Shown here: positions 17,532-26,437 of the stretch, piece by piece
Layout of the letters: each line of letters opens with the position of its first letter
Numbering within the stretch: the first letter of the stretch is position 1
Origin: Bacteroidales bacterium
Lineage (GTDB): Bacteria > Bacteroidota > Bacteroidia > Bacteroidales > F082
Direction: 5' to 3'
DNA length: 64,000 nucleotides
NCBI GenBank assembly: GCA_018400955.1
Contig: JAGYLH010000002.1
Span: 46,520 to 110,519, forward strand
The notes under the pieces: model-generated
Told to the model about the DNA's origin: nothing
The model's database searches: none
What the model saw: only the letters and a program-made list of their open reading frames with translations
Program-made: the position numbers and the translations under genes

Positions 17532-20012
17532 ATGGCCTTTTACCCCCATTGTAGATGGCTTTCGGGCTATTCCAGAATAATTAAAATTCATTTTTTAAGC
17601 ATCCTAACCCTATTTATTTTTGTTGGTGCGCCATTGCAAGTCAAACCAAATACAACAGATAATCAATCATTTAAGTATTATTTTGAAACGCAGCCCTACC
17701 CCCACTTCAATTCGGATATTAAAAATAATACAGGAGGTGTTTTCAATTTGATTGACATCGGCAGCCTCACACCAGAAAATGCCACTCCGGTGCAGACACT
17801 TGAAATGGCCTTGGAATACAATAAATTGTCAAAGCGATTTTTGGAATTGGGACTTTATACCCTTGCCAATATTTTTGCCTCCGAAGGACTGGTATGGGCA
17901 AAAAAGGCCAATAACCCAGAAATATTATTCAGTGCCCACAACATCAATGCCTTGACCTTTGAACACCTTTATAATACAGCCTCTGCTGTTGAGCATTTAA
18001 AGGTCATGATAAGGCTGAGTGAGACAGCATTTGACAATGAGCATGTGGCCTTTTCGCTTACAAGGCTTTCTGCTTTGTACATCAGGATGCAGGATAGTGC
18101 CCGGGCTGGAATTTACCTGGAGGCAGCACTTACCCTAAAGGAAGCTATTGAGGAAAATGCCGCTTTAAATGCACTGTTTTATCTGGAAAAGCTGAATTAC
18201 ATGTTCATGGTGGGGGAAATTGAAAAAGCTGAAAATATACACTTAAAGATCATTCAAACCGCTGACAAGGATTTTTTAATCAAGGCTTTGGGATTCATTG
18301 GTAATTTTCCACCAGAAAGTATTTACAAGCAAAACAATGAAGAGAAATACCTTTTAACAGCATTGGATTTAGCAGCAGAGAAAGCAAACCTGAGCTATTC
18401 TGTCTGGATAAAGGATTTATTGAGTCATTATTATAAGCAAACAGCTCAGGAAAAGTCATTTTACTATTTGAACGAATCCCTTTACAACCGTCAAACCATC
18501 CATGTCCTAATAGATGAATGGCGAACCCTCGCGTTGCAGGAGATAGCTGAAAAACACAAACTTCAGCAAACTGGAATTGACAAAGCTAAATCCAAAGACT
18601 TAATAATCAACATTATCCTTTTGGTTATTCTCTTTTCGACTATTGTTTTTTTACTATATCGCATTTCTCGATTACGAAAGCAAAATCGAAAAATAAAAGC
18701 TGAACATAGCACGAGCAAAAAGAAAATTAACCTTCTGATAGATGCTGCCGAAAACCATATAGAAGAAAGGATTTCTGAGCGTATTCAGGTGATGGAAGAA
18801 GAGCTCAACGAAAGGAAAAAAGTGGACGTTGAACTCAAAATAGCATTACAGAAGGCAGAGGATGCAAACTACCTGAAAAACGCCTTTCTTGCCAATATAA
18901 GCCATGAAATCAGGACACCCCTGAACGGTATCCTTGGCTTTTCGAACCTATTAGAGGTCGAACTTGCGTTGATTGATAACCCTGAGCTTTTTGAATACGC
19001 CAGTTCCATCCAGCAAAGTGGTGAGCGCTTGCTGCACCTTTTAAACAACATCATCGATATCAGCCGCATTGAGGCCAATGACCTTGAAATGAAGATATTG
19101 CCTCACAACATCAACATCTTGATACGAGAAGCAATTGAATTGTACACTTTCAAGGCCAATGAAAAAGGCCTCAGATTGGTCAATAATTTCAATCATGACC
19201 TATTGGTATCTACCGATCGCGATACACTGACGCGCGTAATTTGCGAAGTGCTTGATAATGCCATTAAATACACAGAAAAAGGATTTATCAGGCTCGATCT
19301 TGTTGATGACAATGCCAAAGGGAAGATGATAATATGTATCAAAGATACCGGTTTAGGTATTGATGAGTCATATCTTCCCCACATATATGAAGCATTCAGA
19401 CAGGAAAGTCTCGGCTACTCCCGGCTATATCAGGGTGCAGGTTTAGGAATCCCATTGGCTTACAGGATGATGGAACTTATGGGTGGAATACTCCGCATTG
19501 AGTCGCAGAAGGCAATTGGGACGACTGTTTTCCTTGAAATTCCTAAAGCAAGCCAGGATATGGAAAGTGTCCCTTCTAAAAATATAATAATTGAGTCCCA
19601 GATCAAGGATGTAGTGCTTAGTGACCTGAATATACTTGTAGTGGAAGATGACAGGGCCAATATGTTATTGGTAAAGAAAATGGTTAAACCTTATGGAATA
19701 ATCCATATTGCAATGGATGGGGAATCTACACTGAATTTATTGCAGAGTCAAACAGATCAGAATGTCCGTATGGATGTGTTTCTGCTCGACATAAATTTGC
19801 CTGCTCCGTGGGATGGCATTAAACTGATGCAAGCCATTAAGCACAGGTATCCGTTTTATGAAAACAGCATTTTTATTGCTGTAACTGCCTATGCCATGTC
19901 AGGTGATAAAGATCGTTTACTTGAAGCCGGATTTAATGATTATATCCCTAAACCCATTGATAAAGAACTTCTTATACAAACTATTAAATTCAATTGGCTT
20001 AAAATTACTTAA
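17532..20012 (+). CDS. hybrid sensor histidine kinase with TPR-like periplasmic sensor and C-terminal receiver
   Basis: This 826-residue protein starts at ATG 17532, one base after the methyltransferase stop. The ORF-track start at 17496 would overlap that gene and precede the signal anchor. Domains are an N-terminal anchor (about 16-35), a helical TPR-like sensory region (about 60-345), a membrane helix (about 357-378), a coiled coil, HisKA with H458 in the ISHEIRTPLNG box, HATPase_c with DNAIKYTEKG, DTGLGI and GAGLGIPL, and a receiver with phosphoacceptor D753 (FLLDINLP) and the KP lysine. It should autophosphorylate and pass phosphate to its own receiver, then probably to an HPt. There is no DNA-binding domain. 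Its place at the end of the EPS cluster suggests it senses or controls that pathway. Confidence 0.88.
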   Translation: MAFYPHCRWLSGYSRIIKIHFLSILTLFIFVGAPLQVKPNTTDNQSFKYYFETQPYPHFNSDIKNNTGGVFNLIDIGSLTPENATPVQTLEMALEYNKLSKRFLELGLYTLANIFASEGLVWAKKANNPEILFSAHNINALTFEHLYNTASAVEHLKVMIRLSETAFDNEHVAFSLTRLSALYIRMQDSARAGIYLEAALTLKEAIEENAALNALFYLEKLNYMFMVGEIEKAENIHLKIIQTADKDFLIKALGFIGNFPPESIYKQNNEEKYLLTALDLAAEKANLSYSVWIKDLLSHYYKQTAQEKSFYYLNESLYNRQTIHVLIDEWRTLALQEIAEKHKLQQTGIDKAKSKDLIINIILLVILFSTIVFLLYRISRLRKQNRKIKAEHSTSKKKINLLIDAAENHIEERISERIQVMEEELNERKKVDVELKIALQKAEDANYLKNAFLANISHEIRTPLNGILGFSNLLEVELALIDNPELFEYASSIQQSGERLLHLLNNIIDISRIEANDLEMKILPHNINILIREAIELYTFKANEKGLRLVNNFNHDLLVSTDRDTLTRVICEVLDNAIKYTEKGFIRLDLVDDNAKGKMIICIKDTGLGIDESYLPHIYEAFRQESLGYSRLYQGAGLGIPLAYRMMELMGGILRIESQKAIGTTVFLEIPKASQDMESVPSKNIIIESQIKDVVLSDLNILVVEDDRANMLLVKKMVKPYGIIHIAMDGESTLNLLQSQTDQNVRMDVFLLDINLPAPWDGIKLMQAIKHRYPFYENSIFIAVTAYAMSGDKDRLLEAGFNDYIPKPIDKELLIQTIKFNWLKIT

Positions 20013-20040
20013 TTATCTAAACACATATATACCATTTACT

Positions 20041-20048
20041 TACTTTTG
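20041..20048 (+). promoter_or_regulatory. candidate -7 element (TACTTTTG) upstream of the orphan receiver
   Basis: TACTTTTG matches TAnnTTTG in the AT-rich gap after the kinase gene. It would give the receiver gene at 20236 its own promoter, with an unusually long leader of about 180 bases. I see no clear -33 element or leader structure. Confidence 0.4.
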
Positions 20049-20235
20049 TAAGATAGATTCTTAGCAGGAAACGATGCAAAATTATATTAGATAGGTACAA
20101 AATTTTACAAAACATGAATAAAATGTAATATGTTTATGTGTTTAACTTAAACTAAATCAAACAATTAAATGCCCGGCATTATTCTTGTGACATTGTTATA
20201 AACCCAGAAATTCCGACACACGAAGAACAAATAAA

Positions 20236-20619
20236 ATGTTAAAAGTACTTTTAGTTGAAGACAACGAACTCAACCAGAAGTTCGCCATGGCCGTAGTAAG
20301 AAAACTCGGCCATGAGGTGGATGTGGCTGAAAATGGCCGCATTGGCCTTGATAAATACCTTAGTAAATCTTACGATCTTATTCTAATGGATATTCAAATG
20401 CCCGAAATGAATGGCATTGAGGCTACCAAAGCTATCCGAAAACATGAACAGCAATATGGAGATGGAAAACGTATTCCCATTATCGCCATTACGGCCTTCG
20501 TAATGGAACACGATAAGAAAAACTGTATCGAAGCTGGTATGGATGAATTTTTAGCAAAACCATACAAACCCTTAGAACTACAGCAAAAAGTCAGTGTTTT
20601 CTTCCCTGAAACTGCCTGA
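20236..20619 (+). CDS. single-domain response regulator (receiver only)
   Basis: This 127-residue stand-alone receiver has acidic residues in LLVEDNELNQK, phosphoacceptor D52 in LILMDIQMPEMNG, the switch threonine in IIAITAF and the lysine in LAKPYKPLEL. With no output domain, it probably acts as a phosphate shuttle or by protein contact. It is most similar in style to receivers attached to hybrid kinases. It lies 223 bases after the kinase gene and is convergent with the FKBP operon (31-base gap, no obvious terminator). Confidence 0.88.
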   Translation: MLKVLLVEDNELNQKFAMAVVRKLGHEVDVAENGRIGLDKYLSKSYDLILMDIQMPEMNGIEATKAIRKHEQQYGDGKRIPIIAITAFVMEHDKKNCIEAGMDEFLAKPYKPLELQQKVSVFFPETA

Positions 20620-20650
20620 TCCGACATTCTATTTCAATAAACCTTACCTC

Positions 20651-21982
20651 TTATTTTACCGTAACCAACTCAATGTCAAAAACAAGTGGCGAATAGGGTG
20701 TGATATCATTGCCACGTTTGCTGGCCCCATAGGCCAAATTGCTGGGTATGATCAACCGGGCTTTACCTCCCGCATGCATCAACATAATGCCTTCTTCCCA
20801 GCCGCGAATTACTTGTCCAACACCTACTTGAAACTCAAAAGTTTGCCCCATTTCCTTAGATGATTGCAAAGGAATACCAAATATATTGTATAGGGTGTAA
20901 TGCACTTCAACAGTACTGCCTTCTGTGGGAGTTACTCCGTCACCTGCCTCTTGCTCAATATAATAAAGCCCCGATGCCAATGGCTCAACATCAATTTTTT
21001 GGTCATTAATATAATGCTCAATCAACATAGGCTCATTCATCCGTGCTTGTTCTGCTGCCGCTTCTTCAGCTTTTACTTTTTCAAGACGTTCTTTTTCAAC
21101 TTGTTCAAGTGATAAAATATCCATGAGTTCAAGTTGATAAACCAGTGTTGTAAAAGGCGGTAAAACCTGTGGCACACCTACGCTATCATAGGCCAACTGC
21201 GAGGGAACTATAAGTTTGGTTTTCCCAGCTTTGCGCAAATATCCTATCCCTTCGCTGAATCCTTTTGTTTCAAATTCGCTTCCGTATTCCACATCAATTG
21301 GATCCATACCATAGCTGGTAAACAATTGGGAACCATCCAGCTTTTCAATGGTAAAATGCAATCGCAACATTTCACCTTTTTTGGGTAATCGACCTGTACC
21401 TCGCTTTTCTTCAACAACATACATTCCGGATGTCTTTGGTTCGACAGTAATACTATTAGCAGCCAGATAAACCTCAATCTCACTTCTCTCTTGGGCCCGC
21501 AATTCATTATACAACATTCGTTGTTCCGTAGCTATTTCTTCCGAAGTCTGAATATTTATCAGTTTGACATCAAAAAACATATCGCTTCCCGGCTCGACAA
21601 AATCAGGCAGTTCCGGATAACCGGCAGTTACCATAAAAAATGAATCTGCTGGAAAAACAAATGTAACAGAGTCGCCAATATGAAGAAAACCAAGCCCTGC
21701 ATACAAATCCCCTTGAAAGGTGGGTTCAATCATGGGGAAAACAAGTGCTTCCTCGCCTTCATCCATGCTGTTAAAAAGAACCGTATCCGGCAGGCGGTAA
21801 ACCATTTCAACAGTTACGAACTCGCTCAAAATGGGTTTTTTATCAAGTTCAGATTTTTGATGATATTTAACATAAACACCATCAATCTGTTCAAAACCAG
21901 CATATTTCTGTTTACTGCATGAAATGGTCACAAAAAAAGACACAGAAAACAGTGCAAGTAAAATATTCTTAAAATTCGGCAT
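20651..21982 (-). CDS. lipoprotein with three FKBP-type peptidyl-prolyl isomerase domains
   Basis: This 443-residue predicted lipoprotein has a signal peptide ending in FVTISC with the lipidated Cys at 22. It contains three FKBP-like modules: about 45-150 (degenerate, no clear active-site aromatic set), about 185-295 (LRLHFTIEKLDGSQLF), and about 345-443 (VEVHYTLYN, GWEEGIMLMHAGGKARLIIP, LVFDIEL), the last being the most complete. A charged helical linker (about 300-330) separates the second and third. It should act as a foldase or chaperone in the periplasm or on the membrane. It is the last gene of a four-gene operon, with a 2-base gap to the upstream FKBP gene. Confidence 0.85.
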   Translation of the reverse strand: MPNFKNILLALFSVSFFVTISCSKQKYAGFEQIDGVYVKYHQKSELDKKPILSEFVTVEMVYRLPDTVLFNSMDEGEEALVFPMIEPTFQGDLYAGLGFLHIGDSVTFVFPADSFFMVTAGYPELPDFVEPGSDMFFDVKLINIQTSEEIATEQRMLYNELRAQERSEIEVYLAANSITVEPKTSGMYVVEEKRGTGRLPKKGEMLRLHFTIEKLDGSQLFTSYGMDPIDVEYGSEFETKGFSEGIGYLRKAGKTKLIVPSQLAYDSVGVPQVLPPFTTLVYQLELMDILSLEQVEKERLEKVKAEEAAAEQARMNEPMLIEHYINDQKIDVEPLASGLYYIEQEAGDGVTPTEGSTVEVHYTLYNIFGIPLQSSKEMGQTFEFQVGVGQVIRGWEEGIMLMHAGGKARLIIPSNLAYGASKRGNDITPYSPLVFDIELVTVK

Positions 21983-21984
21983 CC

Positions 21985-22851
21985 TTATTCTTCAATTGAT
22001 AACAATTCCACATCAAAAACAAGCGGGGAATGTGGGGGGATACTTCCCATATCACGCTCACCATAACCTAGTTGTGATGGAATGATCAGCTTGGCTTTAC
22101 CGCCTACACGCATGAGTGCAATGCCTTCGTCCCAACCGGGAATTACTTGGCCGACACCCAGGGTAAACACAAATGGCTGCCCCCTGTCCAATGAAGAGTC
22201 GAATTTTGTACCGTCTAACAAACTACCGGTATAATGCACCTCTACCCTTTGTCCGGGTGTTGGTTGTTTGCCTTTACCTGCTTCAACTTCAACATAATAC
22301 AAACCACTTTCGGTTGGCACTACAGAAATTCCTTCGGATTCAATAAATGACATAAGATCGTTTTGTGAATCAATACGTTGTGCCTCCATCTCCTGGGTCC
22401 GTTTGGCCATGAATTCTTCTTGTGAAGCAAAATCGATTAGTTTCAAATCAAATCGAATAACATCACCAGGTTTAACAAACGGTGGGATCATGCCTGTATT
22501 AAAAACTTTGAGCATAACGGAGTCAGCAGGCGACCAAAAGCTGGCCGAATCCCCTTTGCGCATCATAGCTATTCCCTCAAAGAAATCACCTTTGAAAGCA
22601 GGCTCCATTAGAGGAAATTGCATGGGGCGCGGCATTTGTCGACTGTCGAACAATACCGAATCATTGATTGAATAAACCATTGATGCAGTAAGGACATCAT
22701 TTACTGCTGGTTGTTCGCCTTCGCTAATATCTGTGTGGAATTGATACTTCAAACCATCGGGCGTTTGCTTAACCCCATTGTTGTTGTTGCAGGAAATGCC
22801 AAGAAAAAGCATTCCGATTATCAAACTAAAAATCACTTGTCGTTGTAACAT
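21985..22851 (-). CDS. lipoprotein with two FKBP-type domains, the second canonical
   Basis: The track start (23043) overlaps the upstream gene. The ATG at 22851 gives a clean lipoprotein signal, with Cys at residue 21 in LFLGISC, and a 288-residue product. A divergent FKBP-like module (about 35-145) precedes a full FKBP domain (about 185-288) with [38 protein letters not shown] and PLVFDVEL. The second domain should catalyse cis-trans proline isomerisation of exported proteins. The gap to the upstream gene is 13 bases. Confidence 0.87.
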   Translation of the reverse strand: MLQRQVIFSLIIGMLFLGISCNNNNGVKQTPDGLKYQFHTDISEGEQPAVNDVLTASMVYSINDSVLFDSRQMPRPMQFPLMEPAFKGDFFEGIAMMRKGDSASFWSPADSVMLKVFNTGMIPPFVKPGDVIRFDLKLIDFASQEEFMAKRTQEMEAQRIDSQNDLMSFIESEGISVVPTESGLYYVEVEAGKGKQPTPGQRVEVHYTGSLLDGTKFDSSLDRGQPFVFTLGVGQVIPGWDEGIALMRVGGKAKLIIPSQLGYGERDMGSIPPHSPLVFDVELLSIEE

Positions 22852-22864
22852 ACTTCTATTTATT

Positions 22865-23386
22865 TTATTGTAAATCAAGAACTTCAACATCATACACCAG
22901 GACAGTCCGCGGAGGGATACGCTGATCATCACCCAGCAACCCAAAAGCGAGGTGCGAAGGTAAAATAAATTTTGCCCTATCGCCCTGATGAAGCAATAAA
23001 ATTCCTTCTTCAAGGCCAGTTGGAACACCTCCCCGACCAACAATGAAAGTTAACTGGCCGTCTTCATCTGAACTATAGACCAAATCACCTGTTAAAAAAT
23101 GTATTTCGTAGGCCAGGCTAATTCTTTTTCCTGCAACCACCTTTTGTCCGTTTCCTTCCTTATACAACATGTATCGCAAGCCGGAGCCTGTTTTTTCCAT
23201 ATCCCATCGGTAACGGCGCACAAAATCATTAATATTTTCCTCCTCTTTATTGACCAGCACCCTGTTGGCTATTTCAAGGGATTCCTTTGCCTTTTTTGTA
23301 TCAAATGCCTTGGGCTCTGTGGGCGGTTTTCCATTATCACAAGCAAAAAAGGTGCACATTATCAAGAAAATAGCTACTAAACGCAT
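22865..23386 (-). CDS. FKBP-type peptidyl-prolyl isomerase lipoprotein, GldI-like
   Basis: This 173-residue lipoprotein has a short signal peptide with Cys at 16 (TFFAC), a helical spacer and one FKBP domain (about 75-173) with [33 protein letters not shown] and [10 protein letters not shown]. Size and architecture match GldI, the gliding-associated FKBP lipoprotein of Bacteroidota, but no other gld genes lie nearby, so the symbol is withheld. The start is 1 base after the nrnA stop. Confidence 0.82.
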   Translation of the reverse strand: MRLVAIFLIMCTFFACDNGKPPTEPKAFDTKKAKESLEIANRVLVNKEEENINDFVRRYRWDMEKTGSGLRYMLYKEGNGQKVVAGKRISLAYEIHFLTGDLVYSSDEDGQLTFIVGRGGVPTGLEEGILLLHQGDRAKFILPSHLAFGLLGDDQRIPPRTVLVYDVEVLDLQ

Positions 23387-23387
23387 A

Positions 23388-24407
23388 TTAGTAATTCAAG
23401 GTTTCTTTAAATTCAGGCAAAACCCCTAATAAACGTGTGATGGTTTCTTTCAGACTTTGGTTGCTGTTGCCGCCAGCTGCATTGTTGTGCCCGCCGCCAT
23501 CAAAATGTTTACGTGCCAGGTCGTTTACCGAAAAATCACCTTTCGATCTGAAAGACAGGCGCACAAGATCTTTCTTTTCGGTAACCAAAACAGATAAATT
23601 GATTTTTTTCATCGACAAAGGATAGTTAACAATGCCCTCTGTATCACCTATTTGAAATCGATATTCAGTAATATCTTCCTTACTCAAATGAATGATAGCC
23701 GTATTGTACTCTTCCAAAACAATCATCCTGTTCGTAATGGCATGGCCAAGCAAGCGCAAGCGATTTTCACTGAAAGTATCGTAAACCTGTCGGTGGATCC
23801 ATTCTGCATCTATGCCAACATCTATCAATTCAGCAACTGTCCTGAAGGTATTCGCATCATTGATGGCATGGCTGAAAGAGCCGGTATCAGTCATAATACC
23901 AACAAAAACACTTTCAGCTATTTCTTTGTTTATAAGTTGTTTATCCCCCAAATCATTGATTAAATTAAAAATCAGTTCAGCTGTTGATGATTTGTTGGTA
24001 TCAAAATAGAAGTAATTGAACTGTTCAGTTTCAGGTGCGGGATGATGGTCAATCAAGGCACGGGGCACATTCGTCTTTTGCAAATCTTCCTGCAGAACGC
24101 CTGAACGGTTAATGGCATTGTAATCAAGACAAAATATAAGCTTGGCCCCTGCTATTTTCTCTTTGGCAAGTGCAGCCTGCCGGTCAAAGATGATTATTTC
24201 ATCTGCACCAGGGCACCACGACAGAAATTCAGGGTACATATTGGGGACAACCACATACACTTCCGATCCTTTTTGCCGCATATAATGCATCAATGCCAGG
24301 GAAGACCCTATGGCATCCCCATCCGGATTGGAGTGTGCCGTAATCAGAAAAGGTCCCCCATTGGCCAGTATATCATCGAATTGCTTTACAAGTGATTTGT
24401 CTTTCAT
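23388..24407 (-). CDS. nrnA: bifunctional oligoribonuclease / pAp phosphatase (DHH/DHHA1)
   Basis: This 339-residue cytoplasmic DHH phosphoesterase should degrade nano-RNAs and dephosphorylate pAp to AMP. Metal-binding motifs are visible: ITAHSNPDGDAIGSS, FCLDYN, the DHH box in ALIDHHPAP, and the DHHA1 glycine box in HFDGGGHNNAAGG. The track start (24455) lies beyond the candidate promoter. The ATG at 24407 gives the usual family N-terminus and lies 28 bases downstream of a TACTTTTG element. It is the first gene of the operon with three FKBP lipoproteins. Confidence 0.88.
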   Translation of the reverse strand: MKDKSLVKQFDDILANGGPFLITAHSNPDGDAIGSSLALMHYMRQKGSEVYVVVPNMYPEFLSWCPGADEIIIFDRQAALAKEKIAGAKLIFCLDYNAINRSGVLQEDLQKTNVPRALIDHHPAPETEQFNYFYFDTNKSSTAELIFNLINDLGDKQLINKEIAESVFVGIMTDTGSFSHAINDANTFRTVAELIDVGIDAEWIHRQVYDTFSENRLRLLGHAITNRMIVLEEYNTAIIHLSKEDITEYRFQIGDTEGIVNYPLSMKKINLSVLVTEKKDLVRLSFRSKGDFSVNDLARKHFDGGGHNNAAGGNSNQSLKETITRLLGVLPEFKETLNY

Positions 24408-24435
24408 GCAGTAAATATTGTAGATTTTATACTTG

Positions 24436-24443
24436 CAAAAGTA
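24436..24443 (-). promoter_or_regulatory. -7 element (TACTTTTG) of the nrnA-FKBP operon
   Basis: On the minus strand this reads TACTTTTG, followed by GC, a good match to the Bacteroidota -7 consensus. It lies 28 bases before the nrnA ATG and diverges from the ndk promoter about 165 bases away. Confidence 0.6.
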
Positions 24444-24606
24444 ATCAATTCCCAAGCAACCGTAAAACCAATCTGTTAATCAGTACCTCTACGCGTAAAT
24501 GGAATAAAATGTAAACCAAGTCCTTTATTTGATTACAATTTGACCCTATTTAGTCCAAATAAAACAAGTAATTTGCTACTTCATTGGCGGCTTTGTAAAA
24601 ATTGGC

Positions 24607-24614
24607 TACTTTTG
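24607..24614 (+). promoter_or_regulatory. -7 element (TACTTTTG) of ndk
   Basis: TACTTTTG followed by GC lies 18 bases before the ndk ATG. A TTGG occurs about 19 bases upstream, where the -33 TTTG would be expected. Confidence 0.6.
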
Positions 24615-24632
24615 CCGCCAAAATAATCATCA

Positions 24633-25052
24633 ATGACAACAACAATTACATTTACAATGATCAAGCCCGGATCAGTAGCAGATGGGCACACAGGAGATAT
24701 CTTAGCCATGATCGGTCAAGGCGGTTTTGAAATTAGGGCCATGAAGAAGGTTCAGTTAAGTAAAAAACAGGCTGAATCTTTTTATGCCGTTCACAGCGAA
24801 CGCCCATTCTTTAGCAGTTTGGTAACTTCTATGAGTGCCGGCCCTGTAGTGGCTGCCATACTTGAAAAGGAAAATGCTGTTGAGGCTTACAGACAATTTA
24901 TAGGTGCCACCAATCCAGCAGATGCAGCCGAAGGAACTATCCGCAAAAAATTTGGTAAATCAATAGAAGCCAATGCTGTACATGGGTCAGATAGTGACGA
25001 AAATGCAAAAATTGAAGCTGATTTCTTTTTCAGCCAATTAGAAAGGTCTTAA
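24633..25052 (+). CDS. ndk: nucleoside diphosphate kinase
   Basis: This 139-residue enzyme transfers the gamma phosphate between NTPs and NDPs through a phosphohistidine. It shows [13 protein letters not shown] at the N-terminus, the substrate-site [17 protein letters not shown] and the active-site H117 in [12 protein letters not shown]. Length matches the family. The stop abuts the stop of the convergent XRE gene with no base between them. A promoter is visible upstream. Confidence 0.96.
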   Translation: MTTTITFTMIKPGSVADGHTGDILAMIGQGGFEIRAMKKVQLSKKQAESFYAVHSERPFFSSLVTSMSAGPVVAAILEKENAVEAYRQFIGATNPADAAEGTIRKKFGKSIEANAVHGSDSDENAKIEADFFFSQLERS

Positions 25053-25580
25053 TTATTCCACCGGATTATAGGAATCAAATGTTTTATCCTCGTAAAACAC
25101 GATAATCCGGCTGATTTTAGGGTGCTTAGCAACATCAAATCCCCCTTGGGCTTTAGGTTCAGGAGGGATTTTTGTTTGTGGTCCTGCCTGACCTTTCCCT
25201 GATTCAATAGCAGTATTCAAATTGCTGCCTTCATTATTTCCCTGTTTTTTACCATCAAAATCATCAAATTCAGGTTTTGCAACCATATTTTGAGGTAATT
25301 CCGGGTTACTTTCATCTCTTTGTTCAAAAAGTAAATAATCCTTGGGTTTATCTCTGCGTTCATCAGGAGGTGAAAGGGTTACCGGACCTTTCCCCATAAG
25401 CAACCAATCCAAACTAAATTCAGGATATGTCTCTTTTATTTTTACCACAAAATCAAGGCTGGGGTTGTTTCGTCCCGACAGTATATGGGAAATACCCGAA
25501 CGCTGTACATCCAAATCATCCGCAAATTTTGTGGCTGTCAAGTTTTTGGTTTTTAAAATGTGTGCTATTCTATCCTTCAT
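25053..25580 (-). CDS. XRE-family helix-turn-helix transcriptional regulator
   Basis: This 175-residue protein has an N-terminal Cro/CI-type HTH (about 1-62: LTATKFADDLDVQRSGISHILSGRNNPSLDFV). A low-complexity, proline- and asparagine-rich region (about 75-145) follows, and then a short C-terminal segment (ISRIIVFYEDKTFDSYNP) that recurs in Bacteroidota XRE proteins. The target is unknown. The large gap upstream of it holds repeated ACATnnGTAAC-like sequences that could be its own operators, but this is inference. Confidence 0.85.
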   Translation of the reverse strand: MKDRIAHILKTKNLTATKFADDLDVQRSGISHILSGRNNPSLDFVVKIKETYPEFSLDWLLMGKGPVTLSPPDERRDKPKDYLLFEQRDESNPELPQNMVAKPEFDDFDGKKQGNNEGSNLNTAIESGKGQAGPQTKIPPEPKAQGGFDVAKHPKISRIIVFYEDKTFDSYNPVE

Positions 25581-26437
25581 AATCTTTTAAATTACTTTAC
25601 AAAGTTAACAAACATTTGGTTACACTGTTAACTTTATATTGTTCACATGTGTAACTTTAAGCAAAACCCTTACATACTTATAGTTTTACTTCTAATGTAT
25701 ATCTCTATATTACTGTTTATATGATATATAAGAAATATTCTTTAAACATGTTTAAAAACGCATAATCTGCTATTTAAATTAAACATATACTTGATATAAT
25801 ATGCTATAATATACAGGTAATGAAGCTTTAAAGTAAAATATTTAGATATAGTTGAAGATTTTGCTTCTGCTAACATGTTTATTAGACGACCAATTTATAG
25901 TTACAGATGTAATCACATCTTTAAAGCACTCTTTTTATGTTATTTATAAAATTAAACGATACATATGTAACCTGTGATATTCTTGTACACATGCGTAACA
26001 CTTCAAGAGAATGGTGTAAAAGAAGAATCTTCTCGAAGAATGGTTTTAAAAGGTACCAATCGAAGTAACTGGCATGTTGTATTGATCCCAACTCCTGTAA
26101 TGTAGCATTGATTCATTAGTCAAAACGAAATAATGAAATTTGTTGACGATTTCAGTTCCCGGGCGCAGGACAGTTACATTTGTGTATGTTAAAGCGTCCA
26201 TTATTTAAAGAATGGTTTGTTATAGTTCATTAATCGGGTTTTCGGATTGAAAAGGGAGGACCATTTTATACCCATTATTTTTATGGTGATAATCTCAATA
26301 GGTTTTCTATATTTTTTCAATTAAAGACACAATATCTACCACTTCAATCGTTAATTTTGTAACATTTGATTAAATAGCCATTTTTGGGATTACTTCATCT
26401 TTGAAAACTCTTAAAATTGTAAATTAACCTACACGAT
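25581..26437. other. 857-bp AT-rich intergenic region with repeated GTTACA/ACATnnGTAAC-type motifs
   Basis: No coding sequence, tRNA or convincing structured RNA was seen. Related motifs recur: GTTACACTGTTAAC (25619-25632, with another GTTAAC at 25604), GTTCACATGTGTAAC (25641-25655), GTTACAGATGTAATC (25900-25914), ACATATGTAAC (25961-25971) and CACATGCGTAAC (25988-25999). They flank the 5' side of the XRE gene and extend toward the DUF3078 gene. They look like binding sites for a dimeric regulator. A promoter for the DUF3078 gene should lie near 26380-26420, but no clean TAnnTTTG is present there. Confidence 0.5.
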
